Positions 1-10,516 of a DNA stretch of 64,000 nt are shown in pieces. The notes below the pieces were generated by a model that did no database searches, was not told the DNA's origin, and saw nothing but the letters and a program-made list of their open reading frames with translations. The stretch covers positions 1,201,421 to 1,265,420 of the forward strand of contig JAVFKD010000015.1 of assembly GCA_036429605.1 (NCBI GenBank), in the 5' to 3' direction. Numbering within the stretch: position 1 is the first letter of the stretch; each line of letters begins with the position of its first letter. The translations under genes were made by a program, and so were the position numbers. The stretch is from Cladobotryum mycophilum (Eukaryota; Ascomycota; Sordariomycetes; Hypocreales; Hypocreaceae).

Positions 1-3000
1 AGTTCAACTACAGGTGTCAGCTCCTATGCAACATTCTGGATCTGGAACTGTGTCTCAAACCCAGAGTCGGAGAGGATTTCGTCCTCTCGACTTGAGGAAG
101 CTTGGCGCGCCGTAGTTGGCCGACACGCGATTCTGTCTACCATTTTCGCTCCTCATCCGGAGGACAGCGGTTTCGTTCAGATTGTTCTCAATGGATCACA
201 AATTCGTGTGTCACACATGGCCATATCATCAGGCAATCCAAGTGAGGTCTTGTATGGTATGGACAGACCAGCATTTGCGGCCCACGAACCTGAGCATGCT
301 TTTACTGTCTGTCGATCAGAAACAGGCCAAGTTTCCTGCCGACTGGATATTAATCACACACTGGTTGACGGTGCCTCTTTAACCCCCTTGGTGCAAGACA
401 TTGTTGCGGCTTACGATAAGCTTGCTCAACCGCTGACTCCATCATTCAAAGAAATGGTTCAGTACATTAGCAGCATTCCAAACGACAAGACTATTTCTTA
501 CTGGGCCAACTTCCTCAATGGTGTCGAGGCTTGCAAAGTTGCCACGTCATATTCACCATCGGAGAAAATGGTCAAAGACACCTTCAGATACATCCCTCTT
601 CCTGGCAAGTTGACGTCAGTCATTTCCGAGTTCTGTCGAGAAATTGGCATCACTCGCGCTATCTTCCTACAAGTAGCCTGGGCCATGCTTCTTTCACAGC
701 TCACGGGGAAAGACGAAGTGTGTTTCGGGTACCTAGCTTCTGGCAGAAATGCTCCGGTGGATGACATTGAGAAGATGGTCGGTCCATTGGCCAATATGCT
801 GATCAGTCGAATCAATTTGCGGCCTGAAAGGGCCAAGGTACTCAAGTCCACGTCAGACGATTCAATACAGCACCTTGAGTATCAGCATGCATCTCTTGCT
901 GAGATTCAGCATGCAATCGGCCTGTCCGGTCGAAGACTCTTCAATACTGCCATGACTGTCCGAGAAGCAGACCGATTTGACGGCAACGATACGAGAAGTA
1001 TTTCACTTCAATACCATGATCATCAAGATCCACATGAGGTACAGTCTGATGGCTAGTTTTTTCACTTTTTTTCAGGGTTAACACTTTCTTAGTATGATCT
1101 TCTCTTGAGCAGTCATCTTGATAAGGAGAATATGAAGGTTTCTGTTCAAGTCCGAGAAGCGACAATCAGCCGTCAGCTCGCCGACGATGTTGCTGGCATT
1201 CTTGTTAAAGCGATCGAGCATCTCCTCACCACCATGACCCAACAACCGAAGAATGACAATGCCGAAGACGCAATTGAAACAGAGTCGCTGTATCATAACT
1301 TCTTCGGTTATGTCGTTGGAAAAGATGAGGATGCCACATTGGCATTCTGGAAGAATCAGTTTACAGACCTAGATGCCGCCTACTTCCCACCGTTAAAGGC
1401 TGCTACAAACCAGATCCGACAAGAAGCCGAGGTCCGTTCAACTCTCAAGCTTGAGCTTCAAACCGATGATTCCACCGCTGCGGCAAAGGTGAGAGCAGCG
1501 TGGTCTATCGTAGCTGCAAGAAACGCTGGATCTTCCGAGGCACGATTTGGGGCCATTTGTGCGAATGATCAGACGTCTACCCTACTGCCAATTAGGGTGA
1601 TAGTAGATTGGGAGGGAAGCGGCACCAAGTTACTTCAAGCTGTTCAACACCAATTGATTGGAATGCTACCATTTGGGAAAACCAGTCTACAGCTCATCCG
1701 CCGAACTAGCGAAGAGATCCAGACGTTGTAAGCGGCTCACGTCTTACTCGCATCGCTAACCAGTTCGAACACGCACTTTGCTGCTTATCCGACATCAAAC
1801 TTCGTGAACAAAGGCTTTGGGACACTGTGTCAATAACTCCACAGGACGTCAAAGATATCTGGGCCTGGAATACACCCCTGCCGGAGCCAGTCGAGGCATG
1901 TGTGCATGACTTGATCAATGCCAGGGTTCAATTAAATCCGAAAGCACCAGCTATCTGTGCCTGGGACGGCGATTTAACGTACGGAGAACTTGATCAGTTG
2001 TCTACCAAGTTAGCCTATAAACTTGCTAGTATGGGTGTAGGACCTGGGAAATTTGTACCGCTCTGCTTTGGAAAGTCAATGTGGACGCCTGTTGCAATGT
2101 TGGCGGTGATGAAGACAGGCGCTGCATCCGTCGCAATGGATACAACACAGCCGGAAGGTCGTCTGAGGACCATTACGGAACAGGTTGACGGGAAGGTGCT
2201 GTTGTCGTCTGTTTCGAATGAAGAGCTTGCAAGCCGCCTTGGATCAGACAACGTTGTGCTCGTCAGCGCCAAATCCCTTGCAGACTTGGATTCCGCCCCC
2301 GAGAAGGATGGGCTACCAGTGACTAGTCCATCGGATGCTCTTTTTGCAGTTTTCACATCCGGAAGCACAGGAACACCCAAGGGAACTATGCTTACGCATC
2401 AGAACTTCAGCAGCGTCATCGGGTACCAGCAAGAGGCACTTGGACTGACCAGTCACTCCAGAGTATTCGACTTTGCATCCTACGCCTTTGACATAGCCTG
2501 GTGTAACTTCCTGCATGCCTTGACTTGTGGTGGTTGTTTGTGTATTCCCTCGGAAACCGACCGTCGCAATAACATTGAAGGATCTATCACAGCGTTGCGG
2601 GCTAATTATGCCCATATTACGCCAACAATCCTACGATATCTCAATTGGTCAAAGCTAGACACCATCACAGTTCTAAACCTCAGCGGCGAGGCCGTACTGG
2701 CGAAAGATACTACACTTGCACCTGAGGGTGTCAAGATGGTAAACGCCTATGGTCCAGCAGAGACAAACGTCGTGACGATTCACGACCTCAGCGCCTCAAG
2801 AAGCGGCCAAGTTTCAATCGGCCGGGGAGCCGGTGCGTGCACATGGGTAGTCGATGTCGAAGATACAAACGCTCTCGCGCCAATTGGAACCATTGGCGAA
2901 CTCTGGATCGAGGGTCCATTAGTCGGAAATGGCTACCTCAACGACTCCGAGAAGACGTCGGCGTCTTTTGTGGAAGACCCAACTTGGTTGCTGCGTGGTG

Positions 3001-5162
3001 CCCAAGGCAAACCCGGAAGACGAGGAAGAGTGTATCGAACAGGAGATCTTGTTCGCTACAATGAAGATGGAACACTTGTATACATTGGTCGAAAGGATAC
3101 ACAAGTCAAGATCAGAGGCCAGCGTGTGGAACTTGGCGAGATTGAACACCAAGTGCAACAGGCTCTCGAGAAATCCACTGCTGGCAGTGGCGGCGGCAGC
3201 CTTCAGGTCATCGCAGAGACTATCCAAACACAACAGTCCGAGAACACCATGTTGGTGGCATTCATCTCTTTGGCTGGGGCTGAGGATATGACGGAAGTAG
3301 ACCATAGCAACGCGGTTCAACAAGCTACAAGCAGATTGACCGAGAGCCTCTCTGACGTGTTGCCCGTTTACATGGTCCCAGCTGCGTACATACCCGTTCG
3401 GGATATACCCCTAACAGCCACAGGCAAAACGGATCGCCGACGACTCAAGGCAATTGGTGCTTCCAAGACAGCGCAAGAGTTGGCCGCCTTGACACAGTCA
3501 GGTGATGACCGACGCCAGCCCAACACCGATATGGAGTGCGTAATGCAGAAACTATGGGCTGGAATTCTCAACATCAGCGCAGATAGCATTAGTGCAGACG
3601 ACAGCTTCTTCCGAATTGGGGGAGACTCCATTGGAGCCATGAGACTTGTCAGCATTGCGAGAGACCAAGATCTCTCCTTCACTGTCGGTGATATCTTCCA
3701 GAACCCTGTACTTCACAGCCTCTCCGCCTTGGTCCTTTCTCGCAACTCTACTGAAGATGACGCCATTCAACCATTCGCGTTATTGAAGCCCAATGTTGAC
3801 CCAGCAGGGGCTCGTGTCTCAGTTGCCAAGTTGTGTGGCGTCCAAGAACGCCAGGTCCTTGACATCTTCCCATGCACTCCATTGCAAGAAAGCCTGATGA
3901 TTCGTACCGCCAGTGCAACTGACAACTTCTTCATGTCACGACATATTATGGAAATCTCGAGCGATGTTGATCTAGACAGGTTCCGCCACGCCTAGAATCA
4001 GGCTGTGTCAAGAAACACCATTTTGCGAACGCGTATTGTCAATATTCCTGATCAGGATTACGTCCAGGTTGTTCTCGACGATACTGTCGAATGGACGCCC
4101 GCGCAGACCATTGAAGACTGCGACAAATACTCTAAAAGTAAATTGATGGGCCAAGGTACGCCCCTGGTCAGATTCGCAGTCGTCGAGTCAGACAACGGCA
4201 GTCGTCGCGATTTCGTTTGGGAACTACACTGGGCAGTGTATGACGGATGGGGTCTTCGACTCCTGCTCGCGGACGCAGAAAAGCTCTATTTTAATCCAGC
4301 TGAGCGCCGTCTGGAGAACATGCTGGCTTTCACCAAATACATAATGGGTCTCGATGAGAACGAGGCAACAATGTTTTGGAGATACCAATTCGAGGATTTG
4401 AAGAAATCGCATTTCCCTCCCCTGAGGTCAAGTGCACACCAACCTCAGATTGACAACGAGGTGCGTCTAGTGGCGCAAGGCTTGGATTGGAGTCGTGGTG
4501 ATTTCACAGCAGCAACTATCATCAGGGCAGCTTTGTCTTTGGTCTTTGCGTGGAACCTCGACTCAGATGAAGCGCTGTTCGGAGTTACAGTGACTGGTCG
4601 TCAAGCCGCAGTAACTGGCATTGAACGCATGGCCGGCCCTGCATTTGCTACGATGCCAATTCGAGTACCCGTCAACTGGCAAGGCAGCGTCAAGGGACTG
4701 CTGGAAACCGTGCAGAATCAGGCAACAGATATGGTGCCGTTTGAGCAAACGTCCCTAGAGCAGATCCGCCAGGCCGGTGATGAGGCCGCTTCGGCCTGCA
4801 ACTTCCAAGCACTGCTTGTCATTCAGTCAGCCATCAAAAAGGGCGACTTCCGCTACAGAGAGGAAGAGAAGAAGGTGTTCGTTGAGGGACCGGTAGCAGG
4901 CAAGGGTGCGATTGTTGAACTAGGCCAGCGAACCGGCGAATACCCCATGTATGTTGAGTGCCAGCTTGACACGGATGGGGATGTCAATTTGCGCGTTTGC
5001 TTCGACTCTCATATTGTTGGAGAAGAGCAGATGACGCGGTTCATCAACCAGGTGAGAAGTTCCCTTCGGCAGCTATCCGATGCCAAACGGGGCGGAGATA
5101 GACTGTGTGACCTTGTCACAACCGATGGGCAAGATGCAGATGCCTGTGTATGGACTCGATAG
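1..5162 (+). pseudogene. Decayed siderophore-type nonribosomal peptide synthetase, 3' part
   Basis: Multimodular NRPS entering from the left edge; such enzymes assemble peptides or hydroxamate siderophores. Order seen: condensation domain from base 1 (motif NHTLVDG at 352-372), a 54-bp intron 1039-1092 whose removal joins DPHE to YDLLLS, the end of that domain near 1240, then abruptly the C-terminal half of another condensation domain (about 1290-1727, VGKDEDATLAFWKNQF). A deletion and frame change near 1728-1745 lead to the domain tail and an adenylation domain (about 1827-3480) with FTSGSTGTPKG, NAYGPAET, YRTGDLVRY and GKTDRR motifs. A carrier site follows (FFRIGGDSI, about 3600), then a last condensation domain to 5162. 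This is interrupted by an in-frame TAG at 3993-3995 where a conserved Trp is expected. Its active-site motif reads LHWAVYDG, lacking the second His. No thioesterase or reductase follows. The siderophore assignment rests on family resemblance and the adjacent transporter; class (SidC- or SidD-like) is unresolved. Confidence 0.85.
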
Positions 5163-6256
5163 AGGTATTGTGACGTGTTGACGTTGTGGATGCTCAATTT
5201 GATGGAATAATAAGCAGAGGATTGAGCTCGTTCTGGTACGAGCTCGATAACAGTGTATGACGCGTGTGGGGAAAACGATGTAACATTGGCTTTACATGGC
5301 CGACAAAATTTATCTGATATTTTCATAAAAGATATAATCGCATTGCTAAAAGACCCGTCCGCAGTCGTCAGGGGGGCTATTCGTTTCTTACGAAAACAGT
5401 ATAAATTACTGTATAGAGACCTTGAAGCTCTGGTAGACCATTACATTGAAACCACTGTAGCTGATTTACATTATTATGGCCACAGAACCACCGGAGTAAT
5501 GGAGGATACCATCCTCGATCACCCTAGCTTCTACTCCAGGCTACTAGGCGAAGAGCGTGTGTCAGGTCTATATAGCCTCCTGCTCAACCGCAGTTTCGAC
5601 GAAGAGATCAGTTAGTACATGGAAGATGGCCATTCCTGCCTGAATACTCCGCAGGGCATCTTTCGAAGCCCTATCCAAGACCAGCAAGAGTTTATGAGCA
5701 GGGTTAGAAGGCTTCGGTTGCCAAACATGCCATCGATAAGTGGAGGGACCTTCTAAAGATTGTTGGGGTGTGTGTTTGGGGGGTTGGTTGGGAGACAAGG
5801 CGGGTAATGCAGGAATGGGACAGCTACTGCTGACAGACAGTCTGTGAATTAAAGTCTGTCACGATGTAACGGTAATGGCTCATCTACTTCCTACTTGGTC
5901 ATCGGGGAATCATACCGAATAGCCTAATGCAGTCTCAAATGGAAGAGAATTTCCCGACGCAATGGAGTCAATGTCAAATAAAGGGCGTGCTGGGAACTAA
6001 AGCCGGCTGAACAATTCTTATCAATCAATCAGATTACCCTGATCGACTTTTTCATCTAGAACAATTCCGACCTTGGAAAAATTCTGATCCTGGCTTGCCT
6101 CGTATTCTTCTACCCTAGGTAGTTCTATATAGCAAGGTAGCGATAATGAGCCTTTTTCTTCCCTCTTTTCATTTCCTTCACTTGGACTCAAAGATAGATA
6201 GACGCATGCTCAACAGATGACACTTTCATCTCATACTCTCATCTGGCTCCTCCATC
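5163..6256. other. Intergenic, with an unassigned 120-codon open frame
   Basis: Region between the NRPS remnant and the transporter. A plus-strand open frame at 5253-5615 has no ATG near its start (it opens on GTG) and encodes a helix-rich, fairly charged product containing IIALLKDPSAVVRGAIRFL and SFYSRLLGEERVSG. I do not recognise it. It could be a gene remnant. The rest, 5616-6256, is non-coding and holds the transporter promoter. Confidence 0.4.
6141..6201 (+). promoter_or_regulatory. GATA sites upstream of siderophore transporter
   Basis: CGATAA at 6141-6146 and two overlapping AGATAG motifs at 6192-6201 lie 55-115 bp before the transporter ATG. Fungal iron GATA repressors (SRE/SreA/Urbs1) bind HGATAR-type sites in front of siderophore genes, so these are candidate operators. 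GATA hexamers are common by chance, so this is a weak inference. Confidence 0.3.
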
Positions 6257-8226
6257 ATGACTGGTGAAGATAAGATCGCACCTGTGGGTGCTCGTGCAGA
6301 CACCGACAATGCCAGCGATCACGACCTCAAGGCCCCTCAGCCTGACGTCGTCCAGTCTCGAGGTGTCACTCGCATGGAAGCCGTTTATCGTGAAACACGG
6401 TCCAACCGCACCTCTCTCTGGCTTGTTTATTCATCCGTCCTCGTCTGCGCCTGGGCCTATTCCCTCGACACCTCCACCACCTCGTACTACAGCGTCGATG
6501 CCTCCTCTCACTTCAAGCAGCACTCCTCCATCCTCGCCACGCTCTCCATCGCCACCAGCATCATCAGTGCCGTGTCAAAGCCCTTTGTCGCAAAGATCTC
6601 GGACATTACGTCCCGGCCGTATACCTACTTGCTGATCTTGGGATTTTATGTAGTTGGGTACGTAGTGGCCGCAACGAGCCAATCTATATCGGCGTATGTC
6701 GTGGGGGAGGTGTTTGTCGCCATCGGTGGGTCAGGCATCGACCTCACAAACGACATCATCATCGCGGACCTGACGCCCCTAGAATGGCGTGGCTTCGCCA
6801 GCTCCATGCTCTCAACACCCTTCATCATCAACACCTGGTTCGCAGGTAACATTGTGAATGCGCTGGAGCAGAAAGATCAGTGGCGATGGGGTTACGCCAT
6901 GTTTTCCATCATCATGCCGGTTGCCGTGGGCCCCGCGGTTGCGACCCTAATCTGGCTGGATCGCAAGGCAAAGAGGAACGGCATTGTGAATATTGCGTCA
7001 AGCAATGCAGCTCGTCGGGCAGCCAATATCGAAGGCCAAGAACAAGCTCAAGGCGATGTTGAGATTCCCGCAGCAGAGGCTACTCGATCGTGGCCCCAGT
7101 CGCTCAAAGAGAACCTCGAAGAAATTGATGCCCTTGGTCTCGTCCTGCTAGGGTCAGGGTGGTCGCTGCTGTTGCTTCCCTTTTCTCTCAAAACCTATGC
7201 AAAGCATGGCTGGCGCAACGAGTCTCTCATCGCCATGATGGTCGTCGGCGGCATCCTTCTGATTGCGTACGTTGTCTATGAGATGAAGTGGGCTCGCGTG
7301 CCCAGTGCGCCGCGACGGCTTCTGTTGAACAAGACATTCATCTTGGCCATTGTCATCGACGCTTTCTATTTCCGTGAGCATATCTCTTCGTCCACCATTC
7401 ATGATACTTTGAACTAATCCGCCCTCTCTCAGTTGCCGGTAACATCCGCAGTCTCTATTGGAGCTCCTACGTCTACGTCGCCAAGCCTTGGAGTTATAGA
7501 AACTGGGTCTACTATGGCAACACACTTACTCTCGCTCTCTGCATCACTGGCCCGCTGGTCGGTCTGGCTCAGCGTTGGACCCATCGCTACAAAACTATAC
7601 AGGTCATCGGCTTGTGCATCAAGGTCATCGGTATAGGCATCATGCTCGACGGTCGCGTTGCCGCCCTCAACACCGCCGCACTCGTCATGTCCAGCATTCT
7701 CATCGGCATCGGCGGCTCCATGTCCGTTGTCGGCTCACGAGTCGCTTCCCAAGCATCGGTCCCACACCAGGATGTCGCACTCGCCATCTCCTTGCTTTCA
7801 TTGTGGTCAAAGATTGGTAGCGCCATTGGGTCTGCCATCGTGGCCGTGATGTGGTCCAACCAGATGCCCAAGCAACTACGCAAACATCTCCCCAAGGGGA
7901 CCTCCGAAGCAACTATCAAGAAACTCTTTAGTAACATGCGCGCTATCCGCACGACATACGCGTTCGACGATCCAGTCCGCCAGGGAGCCATTGCGGCGTA
8001 TCGCCATGCGCTGTACTACTGCATCGCTGTCGCTCTAGCATTAGCATTTGTGCCGCTCGTGGCGGCATTTTTCCAGACGGATTACTTCCTTGGGAAGCAA
8101 CAGAATGCGGTGACAAATGTGGGCAACGATGGGCAGCCGCTGGAGGGAAAAGACCACAGTCCTGAGCGGGAGCCGCAGACAGAGGGCAAGAAGGCAAAGT
8201 TTCTCCGGTTCTGGGCGGGGCGCTGA
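6257..8226 (+). CDS. Siderophore-iron MFS transporter (SIT/Mir family)
   Basis: CDS is join(6257..7373,7433..8226), 636 aa. Plasma- or vesicle-membrane proton symporter that imports ferric siderophores. The N-terminal about 53 residues are hydrophilic, then multiple membrane segments begin with LWLVYSSVLVCAWAYSL (54-72). Family hallmarks are SLDTSTTSYY after helix 1, KPFVAKISDITSRPYTY, LTPLEWRGF and, across the intron, FYFLAGNIRSLYWSSYVYV followed by WSYRNWVYYGNTLTL. The 59-bp intron (GTGAGC...CTCTCAG) splices in phase 1 and restores this conserved stretch. The tail is charged (KGTSEATIKKLF and EREPQTEGKKAKF). The frame is intact, unlike the NRPS upstream, so the gene may serve uptake of siderophores made by other organisms (xenosiderophores) or by other loci; that is inference. 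Confidence 0.93.
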
Positions 8227-9334
8227 TGATGAGTATCATGATGAGCTCGTGCTGAAAATGCATGTGGTTCAAATTCAGTCAGGGATAGAGAATGTACAGA
8301 TTGCGTCTATATCAATCCCTTCCACTCCGCCAAAATTGATACAGCCACCAACCCAGTGTCAGAGACTAGACTTCCATTGCGATACAGCTGGTAGAACCCT
8401 AGGGTCACTGTACCTATACGTAAACAGCTATAGAATTGTGTAAATATCCGACCCTACTCTTCTAAGCCTAGGCTTCCTTGAACTTGTATATACAAGCAGC
8501 ATTATATGTATTAAATCCCTTGCCTCCTCGGGACTCCTTGGGACCCTGGGTTCCCTGACAGATGGGATTGATTTAAGCCAATCTGATCACGTGACTTAAT
8601 GATTGATGATTTACTGCCCTGTTGGGAAGTCTGCTCATTAGCAGTAAGAGAGAATTAACAGCCATTTACATGGGATATAATCTTTCGGCTGTGTTCTCTA
8701 GATAAGCTAAGGGATTGACGAAATCGATCACAATCACATGTAACAGTTTGTTTGCCGTTTTTTTCCCTTGGCTGATTTGCCTGCTGTAAGTGTATAGCCA
8801 TGGCTTGCCGCCCAGGTATTGATAGACTGAAAGAGCGGATTCTACGAGCCATATTTCTGTTCTGTTCTGGAGCTAATCGCCAGGAGATGACTGGGATACA
8901 TTATGAATTCAAGATGTAAACCAAAAGATTATTACCAAATCATTAACTAAAGGCATAAAATTTGCTTTGCTAAGCTATGCTGACATAATTTGCGCGGGAT
9001 CTTACGCGCTTATAGGCTCCCCCATGTAGCAGTGCCCAATATTAATCAGGCTCCCATATTCATCATCGAGACTGTGTGTCGCTGCAGCCGCTTGGGATTC
9101 AATGTCAACCTCACGGAATCACTCTGTTCTCCCTATTAATTATTGCCGAAGGACATCCCTATGTTACATCTATTTAGAGTGTCTCTGCGATAGTGAGGTA
9201 AAGGGCTTGTCCTACAAAGTAATATATGAAGGAACATGTCTTTTTCCTCTGCTGCAGGACAGGATGCCAAATAGTCAGCTCTTAACCCCTGAACATACCA
9301 TTCCGCCGACCTCTGTTGGCGAGACATCAATGCT
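8227..9334. other. Intergenic, no gene seen
   Basis: About 1.1 kb between the transporter stop and the phosphorylase ATG. It holds only short AT-rich frames and no RNA gene or repeat that I can identify. It presumably contains the transporter 3' UTR and the phosphorylase promoter. Confidence 0.6.
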
Positions 9335-10516
9335 ATGGCATCAGTCGATATACCATTTTCTTCAGCTCATCCCTCAATAACCGGCCCTGCACCGACCAAC
9401 AGTCGACCCTCCCATCGACAAGATTTTCAGATCGCAATCATTTGCGCCTTGTCTCTCGAATATGACGCCGCTATTCTTCTTGTCGACGAGTTTTGGGATC
9501 AGGATATTAATAGGCCGTATGGGCGGACCTCCGGGGACACCAACATCTATTGGAATGGCCGGATTGGGACGCACAACGTTGTGCCCATGCTTCTTCCCAA
9601 CATGGGCAAGGCCGCAGTCGCTGGTTCGGCAGCTAGCCTGCGGATAAGCTATCCAAGCCTGAAGCTTGTCTTTCTCGTCGGGGTTTGCGGTGGAGTTCCT
9701 ATCCTTGGTACACATGAGGCGCTTTTGGGCGATGTGGTTATCAGCGAGGCTATAGTTCAGTATGACTTTGGTAGACGATACCCTGACGAGTTCATCCCTA
9801 AGGAGACGAACGGTGTTACTATAAGCGCACCAAACAAGGACATACGTAGCCTGCTTGCTTACTTCAAATCCGATACTGGGAAAGACAACTTACGATGGAA
9901 CACTACCATCTATCTGAAAGCTCTACAAGACACAGCTATTAAGAAGCACTATCAACGCGACTACCGCTACCCTGGTTTCTCCGAAGACAAGCCTTTTAAA
10001 GCAATGTACCACCATAAACACAGAGAAAACCCGTCGTGCGATATCTGTTGTGGTGAAATTGGGGGGCTTTGCGATGAGGCTGCTCAGGCATCCTGTGCAG
10101 AGCTGGGATGTGACGAGAACGAGCTGGTCCTAAGGCAGCGTTTGGACAGGAAGCGATATCTACGTTGGGAGGAGGCGCAGTGCCCAGAAATTTTCATCGG
10201 CCGCGTCGCCTCAGCGGACACGGTGATGAAGTCTGGCGATCATCGTGATCTCATCGCCAAACGGGACGGCATCATAGCTTTCGAAATGGAGGGAGCCGGG
10301 CTTCGGGACGAGGCTCCCTGCATTGTCATCAAGGGGATTTGCGACTATGCGGATAGCCACAAAAACAAGATTTGGCAGCCATTTGCAGCGGCGACGGCGG
10401 CAGCAGCCGTAAAAGCTATGCTAGGACGATACACCTTAACGGACCATCTTGAGCCTTCTACGCGAATCACTCCCTTCGGTCAGCGGAACCGTAGCCCCCT
10501 TCAGGCCTTGAGATGA
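9335..10516 (+). CDS. Nucleoside phosphorylase (PNP/UDP) domain protein of the fungal NLR type
   Basis: Single exon, 393 aa. The PNP_UDP_1-like fold covers about residues 30-375: FQIAIICALSLEYDAA at the start, then NMGKAAVAGSAA, FLVGVCGGVP, GDVVISEAIVQYDFGR and the late motifs FEMEGAGL, VIKGICDYADSH and WQPFAAATAAAAVKAML. In fungi this domain is best known as the N-terminal part of NACHT or NB-ARC proteins involved in incompatibility-type responses. Catalytic activity is not shown here. The stop overlaps the ATG of the next frame (ATGA, 10513-10516), which begins a NACHT-ankyrin gene, so this is either a separate overlapping gene or the severed first domain of one large NLR. No intron that would fuse the two is evident. 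Confidence 0.85.
   Translation: MASVDIPFSSAHPSITGPAPTNSRPSHRQDFQIAIICALSLEYDAAILLVDEFWDQDINRPYGRTSGDTNIYWNGRIGTHNVVPMLLPNMGKAAVAGSAASLRISYPSLKLVFLVGVCGGVPILGTHEALLGDVVISEAIVQYDFGRRYPDEFIPKETNGVTISAPNKDIRSLLAYFKSDTGKDNLRWNTTIYLKALQDTAIKKHYQRDYRYPGFSEDKPFKAMYHHKHRENPSCDICCGEIGGLCDEAAQASCAELGCDENELVLRQRLDRKRYLRWEEAQCPEIFIGRVASADTVMKSGDHRDLIAKRDGIIAFEMEGAGLRDEAPCIVIKGICDYADSHKNKIWQPFAAATAAAAVKAMLGRYTLTDHLEPSTRITPFGQRNRSPLQALR

Noticed and set aside
1728..1763. Possible 36-bp intron (GTAAGC...CTAACCAG) in the NRPS
   Set aside because: Too short and the branch site abuts the acceptor; about 85 family residues are missing at this point, so deletion explains it better.
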